NCBI RefSeq assembly: GCF_023217965.1
Contig: NZ_JALPSC010000001.1
Coordinates: forward strand, 1 to 64,000
DNA: 64,000 bases
DNA from: Prevotella sp. E13-27
Lineage (GTDB): Bacteria; Bacteroidota; Bacteroidia; Bacteroidales; Bacteroidaceae
Direction of reading: 5' to 3'
Shown: piece by piece, positions 34,788-43,225 of the stretch
Position numbering within the stretch: the first letter of the stretch is position 1
How the letters are laid out: each line of letters begins with the position of its first letter
Position numbers and translations under genes: made by a program
The notes under the pieces: generated by a model
What the model was told of the DNA's origin: nothing
Databases searched by the model: none
What the model saw: only the letters and a program-made list of their open reading frames with translations

Positions 34788-36146
34788 TTACATATCCTCC
34801 ATGGACAAACCACCCTTTGTGATTTCTTTGCCACGAAATATGCGTCGCTTCATCTCTGCGACTTTCTCTTCAAGTCTTGCAGGAGAATACTTCTGAGGAT
34901 TACGCTTCACCTCATACGCTTCAATATCGCCTTCAAGCGTTTCGGCCACAATGTCAATCTCGAAGTCATCGCTATTGCCTTTGGTGTTGACGCCATTCGG
35001 TTGCCACCAACCTCCTATCTGCTTGTATCGGCAGCTCTCCATCATCTTCTGACGGAACCAGCGTTCCAGGGCTATTCCTGAGAATGTGGTGTAGTCATTA
35101 GTAATGATGCTCTCCAGTGCTGGCATATTCTGCAACTCAATAAGAGCGGAGTACCTGTGAATGTAGCGGAACCAGAAACGGAAGAAGTTGTCCTGTATTT
35201 CATAACGTACCGTCTGGCTGCCTTCTTTGGCACCAATCGGACGTTTCTTCTTGATGATACCGTATTTTTCTTCCAGTATCTTCAATTGTCCGCCAAGACT
35301 TTTCATTCCTAAAGATCCTTCAATCTCGCTTTGTGTAACATCGCCGTGCGCTATCTGGTCGAGGATACTAAAGTATGTGCCATATTGCTTGCCAAACTCC
35401 TGAATGAGTATCTTCTTGCCTTCGTCAACAAAATAGCTGTCACCACTTGAGCAAACGTAGTGTATCATCTTCTTTACGTTAGTGCATCCGTTGTTCATGA
35501 GCAGTTCAATGTAACGAGCCACCCCACCTGTAATCGTCCAAAGTGCAAGAAGGTCTTCTGAGGTGTAATTAGGCTTGTAGTCACCCAGTATTTCCTTAAT
35601 CGTATCTGTATTAAAGGGCCTCAGCTTAATGGTAAAATCATCCCTGCCGAAGAGAGGCTGCTCTTCGTCTTTGAAGATTTTTTCCATCATGCGGAATATA
35701 GAACCAGACACTATCAGACAGACGTTTGTCTGATTCTTGTATTCGTCCCACAATTCCTGTATGTCGCTGAAAATACCAGCATTGATATTATCAAACTCCT
35801 GAAACTCATCTATAAAGAGTGTGAACTTCTTTCGTTTTCCAATCTCCAGTATCATCTGGAAGAGTTCACGAAACGAACTCATTCCATCGGGAACAAACTC
35901 GCCAAGCTTTTCGCGAACCTCTTGCACAAAGGTTCTAACGAGAACAGTTTCTGTCTTTCTTCCAACGAAGAAATAGAGTCCTGGAGCATCTTCCTGCGTC
36001 TCGCTTATCAATTTGTATACAAGACTAGTCTTACCCACGCGCCTACGGCCTGTGAGCACAACAAAGCGGGAATAATCGTTGTACGCCTGACGCTGCAATT
36101 CCCTAAGCTCGGTCATTTCGCGTTCTCTATCATAGAACTTCTTCAT
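34788..36146 (-). CDS. AAA ATPase with DUF234 C-terminal domain
   Basis: 452 residues. N-terminal archaeal-type ATPase: Walker A GRRRVGKTS near residue 33-41, Walker B TLFIDEFQEF near 113, sensor IVSGSIFRMM near 145. The C-terminal part fits DUF234, a PD-(D/E)xK-like nuclease fold (Asp-Glu...EIDIVAET and YEVKRNP near 405-420 would be the D...ExK site). A winged-helix segment lies between. These proteins are abundant in Bacteroidota and archaea; their role is unknown, with links to mobile elements and signalling NTPases. It is 29 bases upstream of the kinase gene and could be co-transcribed with it. Confidence 0.85.
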   Translation of the reverse strand: MKKFYDREREMTELRELQRQAYNDYSRFVVLTGRRRVGKTSLVYKLISETQEDAPGLYFFVGRKTETVLVRTFVQEVREKLGEFVPDGMSSFRELFQMILEIGKRKKFTLFIDEFQEFDNINAGIFSDIQELWDEYKNQTNVCLIVSGSIFRMMEKIFKDEEQPLFGRDDFTIKLRPFNTDTIKEILGDYKPNYTSEDLLALWTITGGVARYIELLMNNGCTNVKKMIHYVCSSGDSYFVDEGKKILIQEFGKQYGTYFSILDQIAHGDVTQSEIEGSLGMKSLGGQLKILEEKYGIIKKKRPIGAKEGSQTVRYEIQDNFFRFWFRYIHRYSALIELQNMPALESIITNDYTTFSGIALERWFRQKMMESCRYKQIGGWWQPNGVNTKGNSDDFEIDIVAETLEGDIEAYEVKRNPQKYSPARLEEKVAEMKRRIFRGKEITKGGLSMEDM

Positions 36147-36189
36147 AGAATTTTACAGCTATAAATTTTACGACCATAACATTTCGGTG

Positions 36190-36221
36190 CAAAACTACAT
36201 AATTAAGTTGACATACACAAA
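36190..36221 (-). promoter_or_regulatory. Promoter of the DUF234 ATPase (and perhaps the kinase)
   Basis: TTTG (complement of 36218-36221), 20 bases, TAGTTTTG (complement of 36190-36197), 43 bases before the start codon. Confidence 0.65.
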
Positions 36222-36396
36222 GAATATGACTAAAATCTGCGTTTTGCTCCGAATTCAGCACCGTTTTTCTCCTTGTTACCCTTAGACTTTCCCATTGCAA
36301 GCCTTACCCATCTTAGAGACTTGTGTAATATTGTATAGACAGAATTGCAAAGTGTGGCAGTCCATACAACAATGTAGTTCTGACTATGCTATTTTA

Positions 36397-36466
36397 CAAA
36401 CTCGTCGAGTTTGGTTACCAAAGTCGACGAGTTTGGTCACCAAAGTCGACGACTTTGGTTTTCAAG
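36397..36466. repeat. 22-bp repeat array, block 1
   Basis: Two full units CGAGTTTGGTnACCAAAGTCGA (36406-36427, 36428-36449) with partial copies on both sides. Each unit holds the palindrome TTGGTnACCAA and part of GTCGAC. There are no spacers. The 619 bases between 36147 and 36765 hold only this array, block 2 and two promoters. Confidence 0.9.
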
Positions 36467-36566
36467 ACAGTAAGAACCAGAATACAAGGATGTCAGAAAT
36501 ATATTACAGAACTGCCAGAATAAGAGCACAAAACCGATTACACAGAAGAACCGCCCCCACATACCC

Positions 36567-36676
36567 GTTCTAACCAAACGCCAGAAGTATTCTTACCAAA
36601 CGCTCGGAGCGTTCTTACCAAATGCTCGGAGCGTTCTTACTAAACGCTCTGGGAGTTCTTACTAAACGCTATAGAA
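36567..36676. repeat. 22-bp repeat array, block 2
   Basis: Five contiguous 22-bp units of the form GTTCTTACCAAACGCTCGGAGC, diverging toward both ends. TTACCAAA followed by a CG-rich palindrome is shared with block 1, and the period is the same, so both blocks appear to be one family. It ends 34 bases before the topB promoter. Confidence 0.9.
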
Positions 36677-36709
36677 ATATTAATTGAATGTTTAATAACA
36701 ATAATTCTT

Positions 36710-36739
36710 TTGCGGTTCAACCATTTTTGTTTACCTTTG
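36710..36739 (+). promoter_or_regulatory. Promoter of topB
   Basis: TTTG ending at 36712, 19 bases, TACCTTTG at 36732-36739. It lies 26 bases before the ATG at 36766 and excludes an earlier in-frame ATG at 36688. Confidence 0.9.
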
Positions 36740-36765
36740 CACACTCAAAAAGAAAGAAAACAAGA

Positions 36766-38874
36766 ATGGTAGTTTGTATAGCAGAGAAGCCCAGCGTGGG
36801 TAAAGACATAGCACGAATACTGGGAGCGACGACCTCGCACGACGGATATATGGAGGGCAACGGCTATCAGGTGACATGGACATTCGGTCACCTGTGCGAG
36901 CTGAAGATGCCTGAAGACTATACGCCCATGTGGAAGTCGTGGAGCCTCTCTGCGCTGCCTATGATTCCACCTCGCTTCGGCATCCGCCTGAAAGAAGACC
37001 AAAGCATAAAGAAGCAGTTTGCGACCATAGAGCGCCTGATGCGCGCTGCCGACGCCATAATAAACTGTGGTGACGCCGGACAGGAGGGAGAGCTGATACA
37101 GCGCTGGGTGATGCAGAAGGCACAGCCCACATGTCCTGTTAAGCGACTGTGGATTTCGTCGATGACTGACGAGGCCATACGCGAGGGCTTTGAGAACCTG
37201 AAGGACCAGAGCGAATATCAGACGCTATACATGGCCGGACTGAGCCGTGCCGTGGGTGACTGGCTGCTTGGAATAAACTGTACGCGCCTATATACAACTA
37301 AATACGGACAGAACCGTCAGGTGCTATCAATAGGCAGGGTGCAGACGCCGACGCTGGCGCTAATAGTGAATCGACAGAAGGAGATAGACAACTTCAAGCC
37401 CGAGCCTTACTGGGTGCTTGCCACAGTATATCGCGACACCACGTTTACTGCCACACAGGGACGCTTCAACACGAAGGAAGAAGGTGAGAAGGCCTTTGCA
37501 ACGATAGAGGGAAAGCCGTTCACCGTTACTGATGTGCAGAAGAAGAACGGCAAGGAGACGCCCCCATCGCTCTACGACCTCACATCGCTGCAGGTGGACT
37601 GCAACAAGAAGTTCGGCTTCTCGGCAGAGATGACGCTGAACATCATACAGCAGCTCTACGAACAGAAGCTGACCACATATCCGCGTGTTGACACGACATT
37701 CCTCAGCGACGACGTCTATCCGAAGTGTCCGCAGATAATGAACGGACTGTTCCAGACGAAGTTTGCAGGAGTGGCTCCCTACGCTGAGCTGGTGCGCCCA
37801 TTAGGCGGCAAGCCACTGACAAAGTCGAAGAAGGTGTTCGACTCATCGAAAGTGACAGACCACCACGCCATTATACCCACAGGCGTTCCGCCACAGGGAC
37901 TGGCAGACCTGCAACAGAAGGTCTATGACCTCATAGCACGCCGCTTCATAGCTGTGTTCTATCCTGACTGCAAGTTCGCACAGACAACAGTATTAGGAGC
38001 AACCTCCCCCGACCCCTCCAAAGGAGGGGAGGACCTTGCGGAGAATGTAAGCGGCAGCCACTCCTCCCCCTTGGGGAGGTCGGGAGAGGTCCTGGAATTC
38101 AAGGTTACTGGCCGCACAATACTCGACCCAGGATGGAGAGCCGTCTATGCTCGCGATGCCCAGACCAATGACGATGACGAGAAGAAGCCTGAAGAAGAGG
38201 AGCGCACTCTGCCTGACTTCAAGAAAGGCGAGAGTGGTCCGCACACGCCTACGCTGACGGAGAAGATGACCACTCCTCCACCCTACTTCACAGAGGCCAC
38301 CCTGCTTCGCGCTATGGAGACGGCGGGTAAGCTGGTGGACGACGAGGAGCTGCGCGCAGCAATGAAAGAGAACGGCATAGGACGCCCGTCAACACGTGCA
38401 GCCATCATAGAGACGCTGTTCAAGCGCCACTATATTCGCAAAGAGCGCAAACGCCTTGTGGCAACGCCAACAGGCATAGAGCTCATAGACCTGATACACG
38501 AGGAACTCTTAAAAAGCGCTGAGCTGACTGGCATCTGGGAGAAGAAGCTAAGAGACATCGAGGCAAAGAAATATGATGCGCAGCAATTCATAGACGAGCT
38601 GAAGCAACAGGTGACGGAGATAGTAAGCAAAGTGCTGTCAGACCCATCAAATCGCCGAGTGGCCCTGGAACAGCCCGAAGAGCCGAAGGAGAAGGCCAAG
38701 GGGAAGACAAAAGAGAAGACCACAAAGAAGGCTACGAAAAAGAAGAAAGAGGCCGACGACGTTCCAACCATCTGTCCTGTCTGTGGCAAAGGCCACGTGA
38801 TAAAAGGCAAGACTGCCTGGGGATGCTCGCGCTGGAAAGAAGGATGCACATACAGAAAACCGTTTGACGAATAG
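36766..38874 (+). CDS. topB: DNA topoisomerase III
   Basis: Type IA topoisomerase of 702 residues that decatenates DNA. The Toprim domain is N-terminal (VCIAEKPSVGKDIARIL; the acidic motif in CGDAGQEGELIQRW). The active-site Tyr is in LTTYPRVDTTFLS (Tyr305). The C-terminus has a Lys-rich linker and a four-Cys zinc ribbon (CPVCGKGHVIKG, then GCSRWKEGC). The start is set by the promoter. An in-frame element of about 30 codons (GATSPDPSKGGEDLAE, then GSHSSPLGRSGEV) interrupts the family sequence near residue 412-442. The rest of the protein is intact, so the insert is probably tolerated in a surface loop. Confidence 0.95.
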   Translation: MVVCIAEKPSVGKDIARILGATTSHDGYMEGNGYQVTWTFGHLCELKMPEDYTPMWKSWSLSALPMIPPRFGIRLKEDQSIKKQFATIERLMRAADAIINCGDAGQEGELIQRWVMQKAQPTCPVKRLWISSMTDEAIREGFENLKDQSEYQTLYMAGLSRAVGDWLLGINCTRLYTTKYGQNRQVLSIGRVQTPTLALIVNRQKEIDNFKPEPYWVLATVYRDTTFTATQGRFNTKEEGEKAFATIEGKPFTVTDVQKKNGKETPPSLYDLTSLQVDCNKKFGFSAEMTLNIIQQLYEQKLTTYPRVDTTFLSDDVYPKCPQIMNGLFQTKFAGVAPYAELVRPLGGKPLTKSKKVFDSSKVTDHHAIIPTGVPPQGLADLQQKVYDLIARRFIAVFYPDCKFAQTTVLGATSPDPSKGGEDLAENVSGSHSSPLGRSGEVLEFKVTGRTILDPGWRAVYARDAQTNDDDEKKPEEEERTLPDFKKGESGPHTPTLTEKMTTPPPYFTEATLLRAMETAGKLVDDEELRAAMKENGIGRPSTRAAIIETLFKRHYIRKERKRLVATPTGIELIDLIHEELLKSAELTGIWEKKLRDIEAKKYDAQQFIDELKQQVTEIVSKVLSDPSNRRVALEQPEEPKEKAKGKTKEKTTKKATKKKKEADDVPTICPVCGKGHVIKGKTAWGCSRWKEGCTYRKPFDE
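38002..38090. repeat. Inverted-arm element inserted in frame in topB
   Basis: Two C/G-rich arms of about 30 bases, near-perfect inverted copies of each other (left arm begins ACCTCCCCCGACC, right arm ends GGTCGGGAGAGGT), with a 28-base centre. The element keeps the topB frame open and would fold as a long hairpin. Palindromic elements of this look are known scattered in Bacteroidota genomes. Confidence 0.85.
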
Positions 38875-38937
38875 AGTCATTCATCGCAGACGGATAAAAA
38901 CATCTTTATAAAAGGGTAAAACAAAAAGACCACAAAG

Positions 38938-40185
38938 ATGACATACGAAGAAATAGTCAACTCAAACGCTGCCGTAAACAGCAAGAACGGACTGACACCC
39001 TATGGAAGAATTGATCGCCAACAGGTGGACAAGAAATACCATAGTGTGATGACGCTGAAGCCAGAGCTAACCTCGCGACTGGGGTTTGTGGAAGCCCTGA
39101 AGACCGACCTCAACGCCTGCATGACGCTGAAGGCAAAGCAACAGTTGCATGGAGAGCTGAAGCAGAATGGCGACAAATACACGATTGAGCTGGAGACAGG
39201 AACCTATCAGACTCTGGCACATGTAGTCAACGACAATCCTGCCATCGTGGCAAAGGCACGTTTCATAGACAGTGTGGTGGAAGGACTTATGGACCTGCTC
39301 GAAGAGATGCATGCCAAACAGATATATGCCCTCTGCCTAGCTCCAGAGAACATCCTCATCCGCAAGGGTGACGAGACGGCAATGCTGCTGCTCCACGGCT
39401 CAAGTTTCTCAAGGATTATCGAGGCTAAAGAGCTGTTCGGCGGATATGAGGACTATCTTGCTCCTGAGCTGAGAGACGGAGGCGAGATGACAGAGCAGAG
39501 CGACATCTACTCGCTGGGCAAACTCGTGGAATGGATGTTCAACCAGGGTTCGATGCCCTATGAATACAAGAAGATTGTAGGCACTGCCACACAAGAGACT
39601 GCAAAGCGCAGGTTCAAAAGCATCGAAGCGATGCACAACAGTCTTAACACGGAGAAGAACAAGAAACGCTCATTCTTCTCGCTAATTGCAGCATTGGCAA
39701 TAGTTGTGGTCTGCATAGGCCTGTACTTCGAGCTGATGCCAAAGGCAGAGAATATAGAGTTTGTTGAGCCTGCACCAAAAGAGCAGGAAGAGAGCCTTTT
39801 AGACCAGGGCGGCTTCGACCCAGAGCAGGAAATGCTGAATGACACGTCGCTGGTGGACTCGATAACAGAAGAGGAGAAGCGCACACTCGACGACTACATG
39901 AAGAAGGCAGAGGACATATTCCGCAAGCAGTTTACCAAGGAGGCCGACAAGATTCTGTCGAAGGTGCTCAACGACTCAAAGATGAGCGACAGCGAGAAAG
40001 AGTTCATGACAAGCAACAATGCCATGCGCGACGAACTGATGCAGTTGCAGACAGAGCTGGCAGAGCAAGCGGGAATATCCGACGACCGAGCTGGACGAAT
40101 CTCTACTGAAGTGCTTAACCAGCTCTACATAGAGAAGCAGAAGAAACTGAGAAAATATAATTTCCAGGTTGAGGACAAGAAGTAA
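38938..40185 (+). CDS. Membrane-anchored pseudokinase
   Basis: 415 residues. Residues 30-235 have the kinase fold: LLEEMHAKQIYALCLAPENIL aligns with the catalytic loop in pieces (EEMHAKQIYA, then LCLAPENIL), EDYLAPELRD is the APE motif, and EQSDIYSLGKLVEW is the F-helix. The catalytic Asp is replaced by Cys133, the loop Lys by Ala135, and the DFG Asp by Leu152 (LHG), so catalysis is unlikely. One membrane helix lies at 245-263, followed by a Glu-rich, coiled periplasmic tail. The fold and SDIYSLGK segment are close to those of the active kinase at 33121. First gene of a group with DUF4494 and yggS. Confidence 0.85.
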   Translation: MTYEEIVNSNAAVNSKNGLTPYGRIDRQQVDKKYHSVMTLKPELTSRLGFVEALKTDLNACMTLKAKQQLHGELKQNGDKYTIELETGTYQTLAHVVNDNPAIVAKARFIDSVVEGLMDLLEEMHAKQIYALCLAPENILIRKGDETAMLLLHGSSFSRIIEAKELFGGYEDYLAPELRDGGEMTEQSDIYSLGKLVEWMFNQGSMPYEYKKIVGTATQETAKRRFKSIEAMHNSLNTEKNKKRSFFSLIAALAIVVVCIGLYFELMPKAENIEFVEPAPKEQEESLLDQGGFDPEQEMLNDTSLVDSITEEEKRTLDDYMKKAEDIFRKQFTKEADKILSKVLNDSKMSDSEKEFMTSNNAMRDELMQLQTELAEQAGISDDRAGRISTEVLNQLYIEKQKKLRKYNFQVEDKK

Positions 40186-40207
40186 AAACAACTAAAATAT
40201 TATAACA

Positions 40208-40687
40208 ATGAGAAGCAGAACAGCAAATTGGTTTGAGTGCCGCATAAAGTACGAGAAGACTATGGAAGACGGCATGCAGAAGAAAGTGACAGAGACATAT
40301 ACCGTTGACGCACTGAGCTTTACGGAAGCAGAGCAGCGCATCATGGAAGAGATGTCAAGCTATATCAGCGGAGAGTTTGAAGTGGCCGACATAAAGAAAG
40401 CTGCCTACAAAGAGATATTCTTCAGCGACGAGGAGATGGCAGACCGCTGGTACAAGGCAAAGCTGCAGTTCATCACCATCGACGAGAAGACAGAGAAGGA
40501 GAAGCGCTCATCAGTAAACTACCTGGTACAGGCTGGCACGCTGAACGGTGCGGTGAAGAACATCGACGAGGTGATGGGTGGCACAATGATTGACTACGTC
40601 ATAGCATCAGTAGCCGAGACCACACTTCTCGACGTCTTCGAGTACAAGAAGAAGGGAGAAGACGCGAAACCAGAGTTCGAAGGATAA
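40208..40687 (+). CDS. DUF4494 protein
   Basis: 159-residue soluble protein of the DUF4494 family, restricted to Bacteroidota as far as I know: starts MRSRTANWFECRIKYEKT and carries AEQRIMEEMSSYISGEFEV and the conserved YKAKLQFITIDEKTEKEKR. Function unknown. It lies 22 bases after the pseudokinase gene and 27 before yggS on the same strand; the DUF4494-yggS pairing is a common arrangement in this group. Confidence 0.85.
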   Translation: MRSRTANWFECRIKYEKTMEDGMQKKVTETYTVDALSFTEAEQRIMEEMSSYISGEFEVADIKKAAYKEIFFSDEEMADRWYKAKLQFITIDEKTEKEKRSSVNYLVQAGTLNGAVKNIDEVMGGTMIDYVIASVAETTLLDVFEYKKKGEDAKPEFEG

Positions 40688-40714
40688 AAAACATTCAGAA
40701 AGGAGAGCGAAAGC

Positions 40715-41386
40715 ATGTTTCCTGTAAAAGATAATCTTCACAAGGTGCTAAGCTCACTGCCTGAGGGAGTGAGACTGGTGGCTATCAGCAAGTATCATCC
40801 TGCTGAGTTCATCACGGCTGCCTATGAAGAGGGACAGCGAGTGTTTGGTGAGAGCCACGAGCAGGAGCTGCGCCAGAAGCACGAAGAGCTGCCAAAGGAC
40901 ATAGAGTGGCACTTCATTGGACATCTGCAGACAAACAAGGTGAAGTACATCGTACCCTATATCACCATGATCGAGGCTGTAGATTCCATAAAACTGCTGC
41001 GTGAGATACAGAAACAAGCAGCAAAGGCCGACAGGACAGTAAAAGTGCTGTTGGAACTGCACATTGCCGAGGAAGCAACGAAATACGGACTGACGCTCGA
41101 CGACTGCCGACAGCTGCTTGCCGAAGGAGAATGGCGCGAGATGAAGAACGTGCAGATATGCGGACTGATGATGATGGCATCGAACACCGACGATGAACAG
41201 CAGATAGCCAGCGAGTTCCAACAGGCTGCCAGCTTCTTCGACGAGGTAAAGGCAGAGTTCTTTGCAGACGATGACAACTTCTGCGAGCGTTCATGGGGCA
41301 TGAGCGACGACTATCAGATAGCTGTAAGAAACCATTCAACGATGGTACGCATAGGAACGATGATCTTCGGACCAAGAGTATATTAA
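40715..41386 (+). CDS. YggS-family pyridoxal phosphate homeostasis protein
   Basis: Cytoplasmic PLP-binding protein of 223 residues, single TIM-barrel domain like the N-terminal half of alanine racemase but without racemase activity. The PLP Lys is in LVAISKYHP near residue 26. Other family marks are FGESHEQELRQKH, WHFIGHLQTNK near 70-80, CGLMMMAS, and the phosphate site SWGMSDDY and IGTMIFGPR at the end. It controls cellular PLP and amino-acid balance. Followed by nspC after 10 bases, also a PLP enzyme. Confidence 0.95.
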   Translation: MFPVKDNLHKVLSSLPEGVRLVAISKYHPAEFITAAYEEGQRVFGESHEQELRQKHEELPKDIEWHFIGHLQTNKVKYIVPYITMIEAVDSIKLLREIQKQAAKADRTVKVLLELHIAEEATKYGLTLDDCRQLLAEGEWREMKNVQICGLMMMASNTDDEQQIASEFQQAASFFDEVKAEFFADDDNFCERSWGMSDDYQIAVRNHSTMVRIGTMIFGPRVY

Positions 41387-41396
41387 TTCCATACAG

Positions 41397-42545
41397 ATGT
41401 CAACACCTATATATATTATAGAGGAGAAAAAACTGCGCAAGAACCTGCAGTTGATAGCAAGCGTGGCACAGCGTGCCGACGTGGAGATAATACTGGCATT
41501 CAAGGCGTTTGCCCTGTGGAAAACATTCCCCATCTTCCGCGAGTATATCAACAGCACCACGGCAAGCTCGCTATCAGAGGCCCGACTCGCCTATGAGCAG
41601 TTCGGCTCAAAGGCCCACACCTACTCTCCTGCATATACTGACGACGAGATTGACTGCATAGCCGACTGCTCCAGTCACCTGACATTCAACTCTCTGTCGC
41701 AGTATGAGCGCTACCACAACCGAGTGGCAGGAAAGTGCTCAATAGGACTGCGCGTAAACCCAGAATATTCAGAGGTGGAGACGCTGCTCTATAACCCCTG
41801 TGCACCAGGAACACGCTTCGGCATCTCTGATGACAAGCTACCAGAGAAGCTACCCAGCGACATAGAGGGATTCCACTGCCATTGTCATTGCGAAAGCGGC
41901 TCAGACGTTCTGGAGCGCTCATTAGTACACATAGAAGAGAAGTTCTCACGCTGGTTCCCACAACTGAAATGGCTGAACCTCGGCGGAGGACACCTCATGA
42001 CACGCAAGGACTACGACGTAGAGAAACTGATAGCAATACTTCAGGGACTGCACAATCGATACCCATGGCTGAAGATAATCCTCGAGCCTGGAAGCGCCTT
42101 CGCATGGCAGACAGGACCATTGGTGAGCCATGTAGTTGACATTGTGGAAGACAAAGGCATCAAGACGGCAATACTCGACGTGAGCTTCACATGCCACATG
42201 CCCGACTGTCTCGAAATGCCATACTATCCAGAAGTAAGGGGAGCAGAACATGTGGAAGAAACCTCTCACCTCTCACCTCTCACCTCTCACCTCTCACCTT
42301 CTTTCGTCTATCGCTTGGGCGGTAACAGCTGTCTCTCAGGCGACTTCATGTCATCATGGCAGTTCGACCACGAGCTACAGGTTGGCGAAGAGATCATCTT
42401 CGAAGACATGATTCACTACACCACGGTGAAGACCACAATGTTCAACGGCATAACCCACCCCTCAATAGCAATGCTCCACGAAGACGGCACGCTGGAAATA
42501 CTGCGAGAGTACAGATACGAGGACTATCGCGACAGAATGGACTGA
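41397..42545 (+). CDS. nspC: Carboxynorspermidine/carboxyspermidine decarboxylase
   Basis: PLP-dependent decarboxylase (alanine-racemase fold type III) of 382 residues that makes norspermidine or spermidine. The PLP Lys is in ILAFKAFALW near residue 35; family motifs include GLRVNPEYSEVETLLYNPC, FHCHCHCES, LNLGGGHLMTRKDY and the Cys motif LGGNSCLSGD. A run of five CCTCTCA heptamers lies in frame (residues about 287-300, TSHLSPLTSHLSPS) just before YRLGGN, in a stretch that family members I recall do not have. Change of copy number by one would shift the frame, so expression could switch. Confidence 0.93.
   Translation: MSTPIYIIEEKKLRKNLQLIASVAQRADVEIILAFKAFALWKTFPIFREYINSTTASSLSEARLAYEQFGSKAHTYSPAYTDDEIDCIADCSSHLTFNSLSQYERYHNRVAGKCSIGLRVNPEYSEVETLLYNPCAPGTRFGISDDKLPEKLPSDIEGFHCHCHCESGSDVLERSLVHIEEKFSRWFPQLKWLNLGGGHLMTRKDYDVEKLIAILQGLHNRYPWLKIILEPGSAFAWQTGPLVSHVVDIVEDKGIKTAILDVSFTCHMPDCLEMPYYPEVRGAEHVEETSHLSPLTSHLSPSFVYRLGGNSCLSGDFMSSWQFDHELQVGEEIIFEDMIHYTTVKTTMFNGITHPSIAMLHEDGTLEILREYRYEDYRDRMD
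42262..42296. repeat. Heptamer array inside nspC (5 perfect units)
   Basis: CCTCTCA five times without error, the same unit (rotated and on the other strand) as the GAGGTGA arrays at gene ends. 35 bases is not a multiple of 3, so slippage would alter the nspC frame. Confidence 0.95.
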
Positions 42546-42642
42546 ACAATCATAACAATCCCGAAACGAAGATATACGACATTCAGAAACACATATTGCC
42601 TTAGCAAAAATAACTTTTTTTGCAAAAAAGCAAGAAAAAGTT

Positions 42643-42672
42643 TTGGCGGTTCAGAAAAAAGTCGTACCTTTG
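42643..42672 (+). promoter_or_regulatory. Promoter of the tRNA cluster
   Basis: TTG at 42643-42645, 19 bases, TACCTTTG at 42665-42672, 42 bases before the first tRNA. Confidence 0.85.
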
Positions 42673-42714
42673 CATCCGCAATCGAGAGAGATGCCTCCGT
42701 AAGGGGTTAAAAAT

Positions 42715-42790
42715 GCGGAAATAGCTCAGTTGGTAGAGCACAACCTTGCCAAGGTTGGGGTCGCGGGTCCGAGTCCCGTTTTCCGCTCCA
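42715..42790 (+). tRNA. tRNA-Gly (GCC), copy 1
   Basis: Acceptor GCGGAAA/TTTCCGC, anticodon GCC at 42748-42750, T-loop GGTCCGAGTCC. Discriminator T at 42787, then CCA encoded at 42788-42790. First of four tRNAs. Confidence 0.95.
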
Positions 42791-42835
42791 CATTTTGAAA
42801 CAAAGAGCGTTAGAGCAAAGGCTCTATCGTAAAAT

Positions 42836-42917
42836 GCCCAGGTGGCGGAATTGGTAGACGCGCACGTTTCAGGTGCGTGTGCCGCGAGGCGTGCAGGTTC
42901 GAGTCCTGTTCTGGGCA
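42836..42917 (+). tRNA. tRNA-Leu (CAG)
   Basis: Acceptor GCCCAGG pairs with TCTGGGC; anticodon loop TTCAGGT with CAG at 42870-42872; long variable arm (GTGCCGCGAGGCGT) as expected for leucine. No CCA. Confidence 0.95.
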
Positions 42918-42950
42918 CTCTTTTTTAAAATCATGATTAACTATCATGCT

Positions 42951-43034
42951 GGAGAGGTGGCGGAATTGGTAGACGCGCTACTTTGAGGGGGTAGTGTCAA
43001 TTGCGACGTGGGAGTTCGAGTCTCCTCCTCTTCA
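42951..43034 (+). tRNA. tRNA-Leu (GAG)
   Basis: Acceptor GGAGAGG pairs with CCTCTTC (one G-T); anticodon GAG at 42985-42987; long variable arm (TGTCAATTGCGACGT). No CCA. Confidence 0.93.
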
Positions 43035-43050
43035 CATGAAGATGTTAATT

Positions 43051-43123
43051 GCGGAAATAGCTCAGTTGGTAGAGCACAACCTTGCCAAGGTTGGGGTCGC
43101 GGGTCCGAGTCCCGTTTTCCGCT
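43051..43123 (+). tRNA. tRNA-Gly (GCC), copy 2
   Basis: Identical over the mature tRNA to copy 1 (anticodon GCC at 43084-43086), but no CCA is encoded. Ends the cluster. Downstream, GCTTAAT occurs twice in tandem (43134-43147). Confidence 0.95.
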
Positions 43124-43225
43124 CTCGAAAGATGCTTAATGCTTAATGCAAGGTGCTTTCAGTGAGAGCATGGCATTGGACATTGAGCACTTATTTTTTT
43201 ATTAGAGCTCTATTGTACTAAAAAA

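Noticed and set aside
36295..36573. 92-codon frame across the 22-bp repeats
   Set aside because: It reads through repeats whose period is not a multiple of 3, so each unit is translated differently; no promoter or family.
36397..36676. CRISPR array
   Set aside because: Units are directly adjacent with a period of 22 and no spacers, they diverge at the ends, and there are no cas genes nearby.
38002..38090. Intein or intron in topB
   Set aside because: Only 30 codons, no splicing motifs or Cys/Ser junctions, and the frame is simply continuous.
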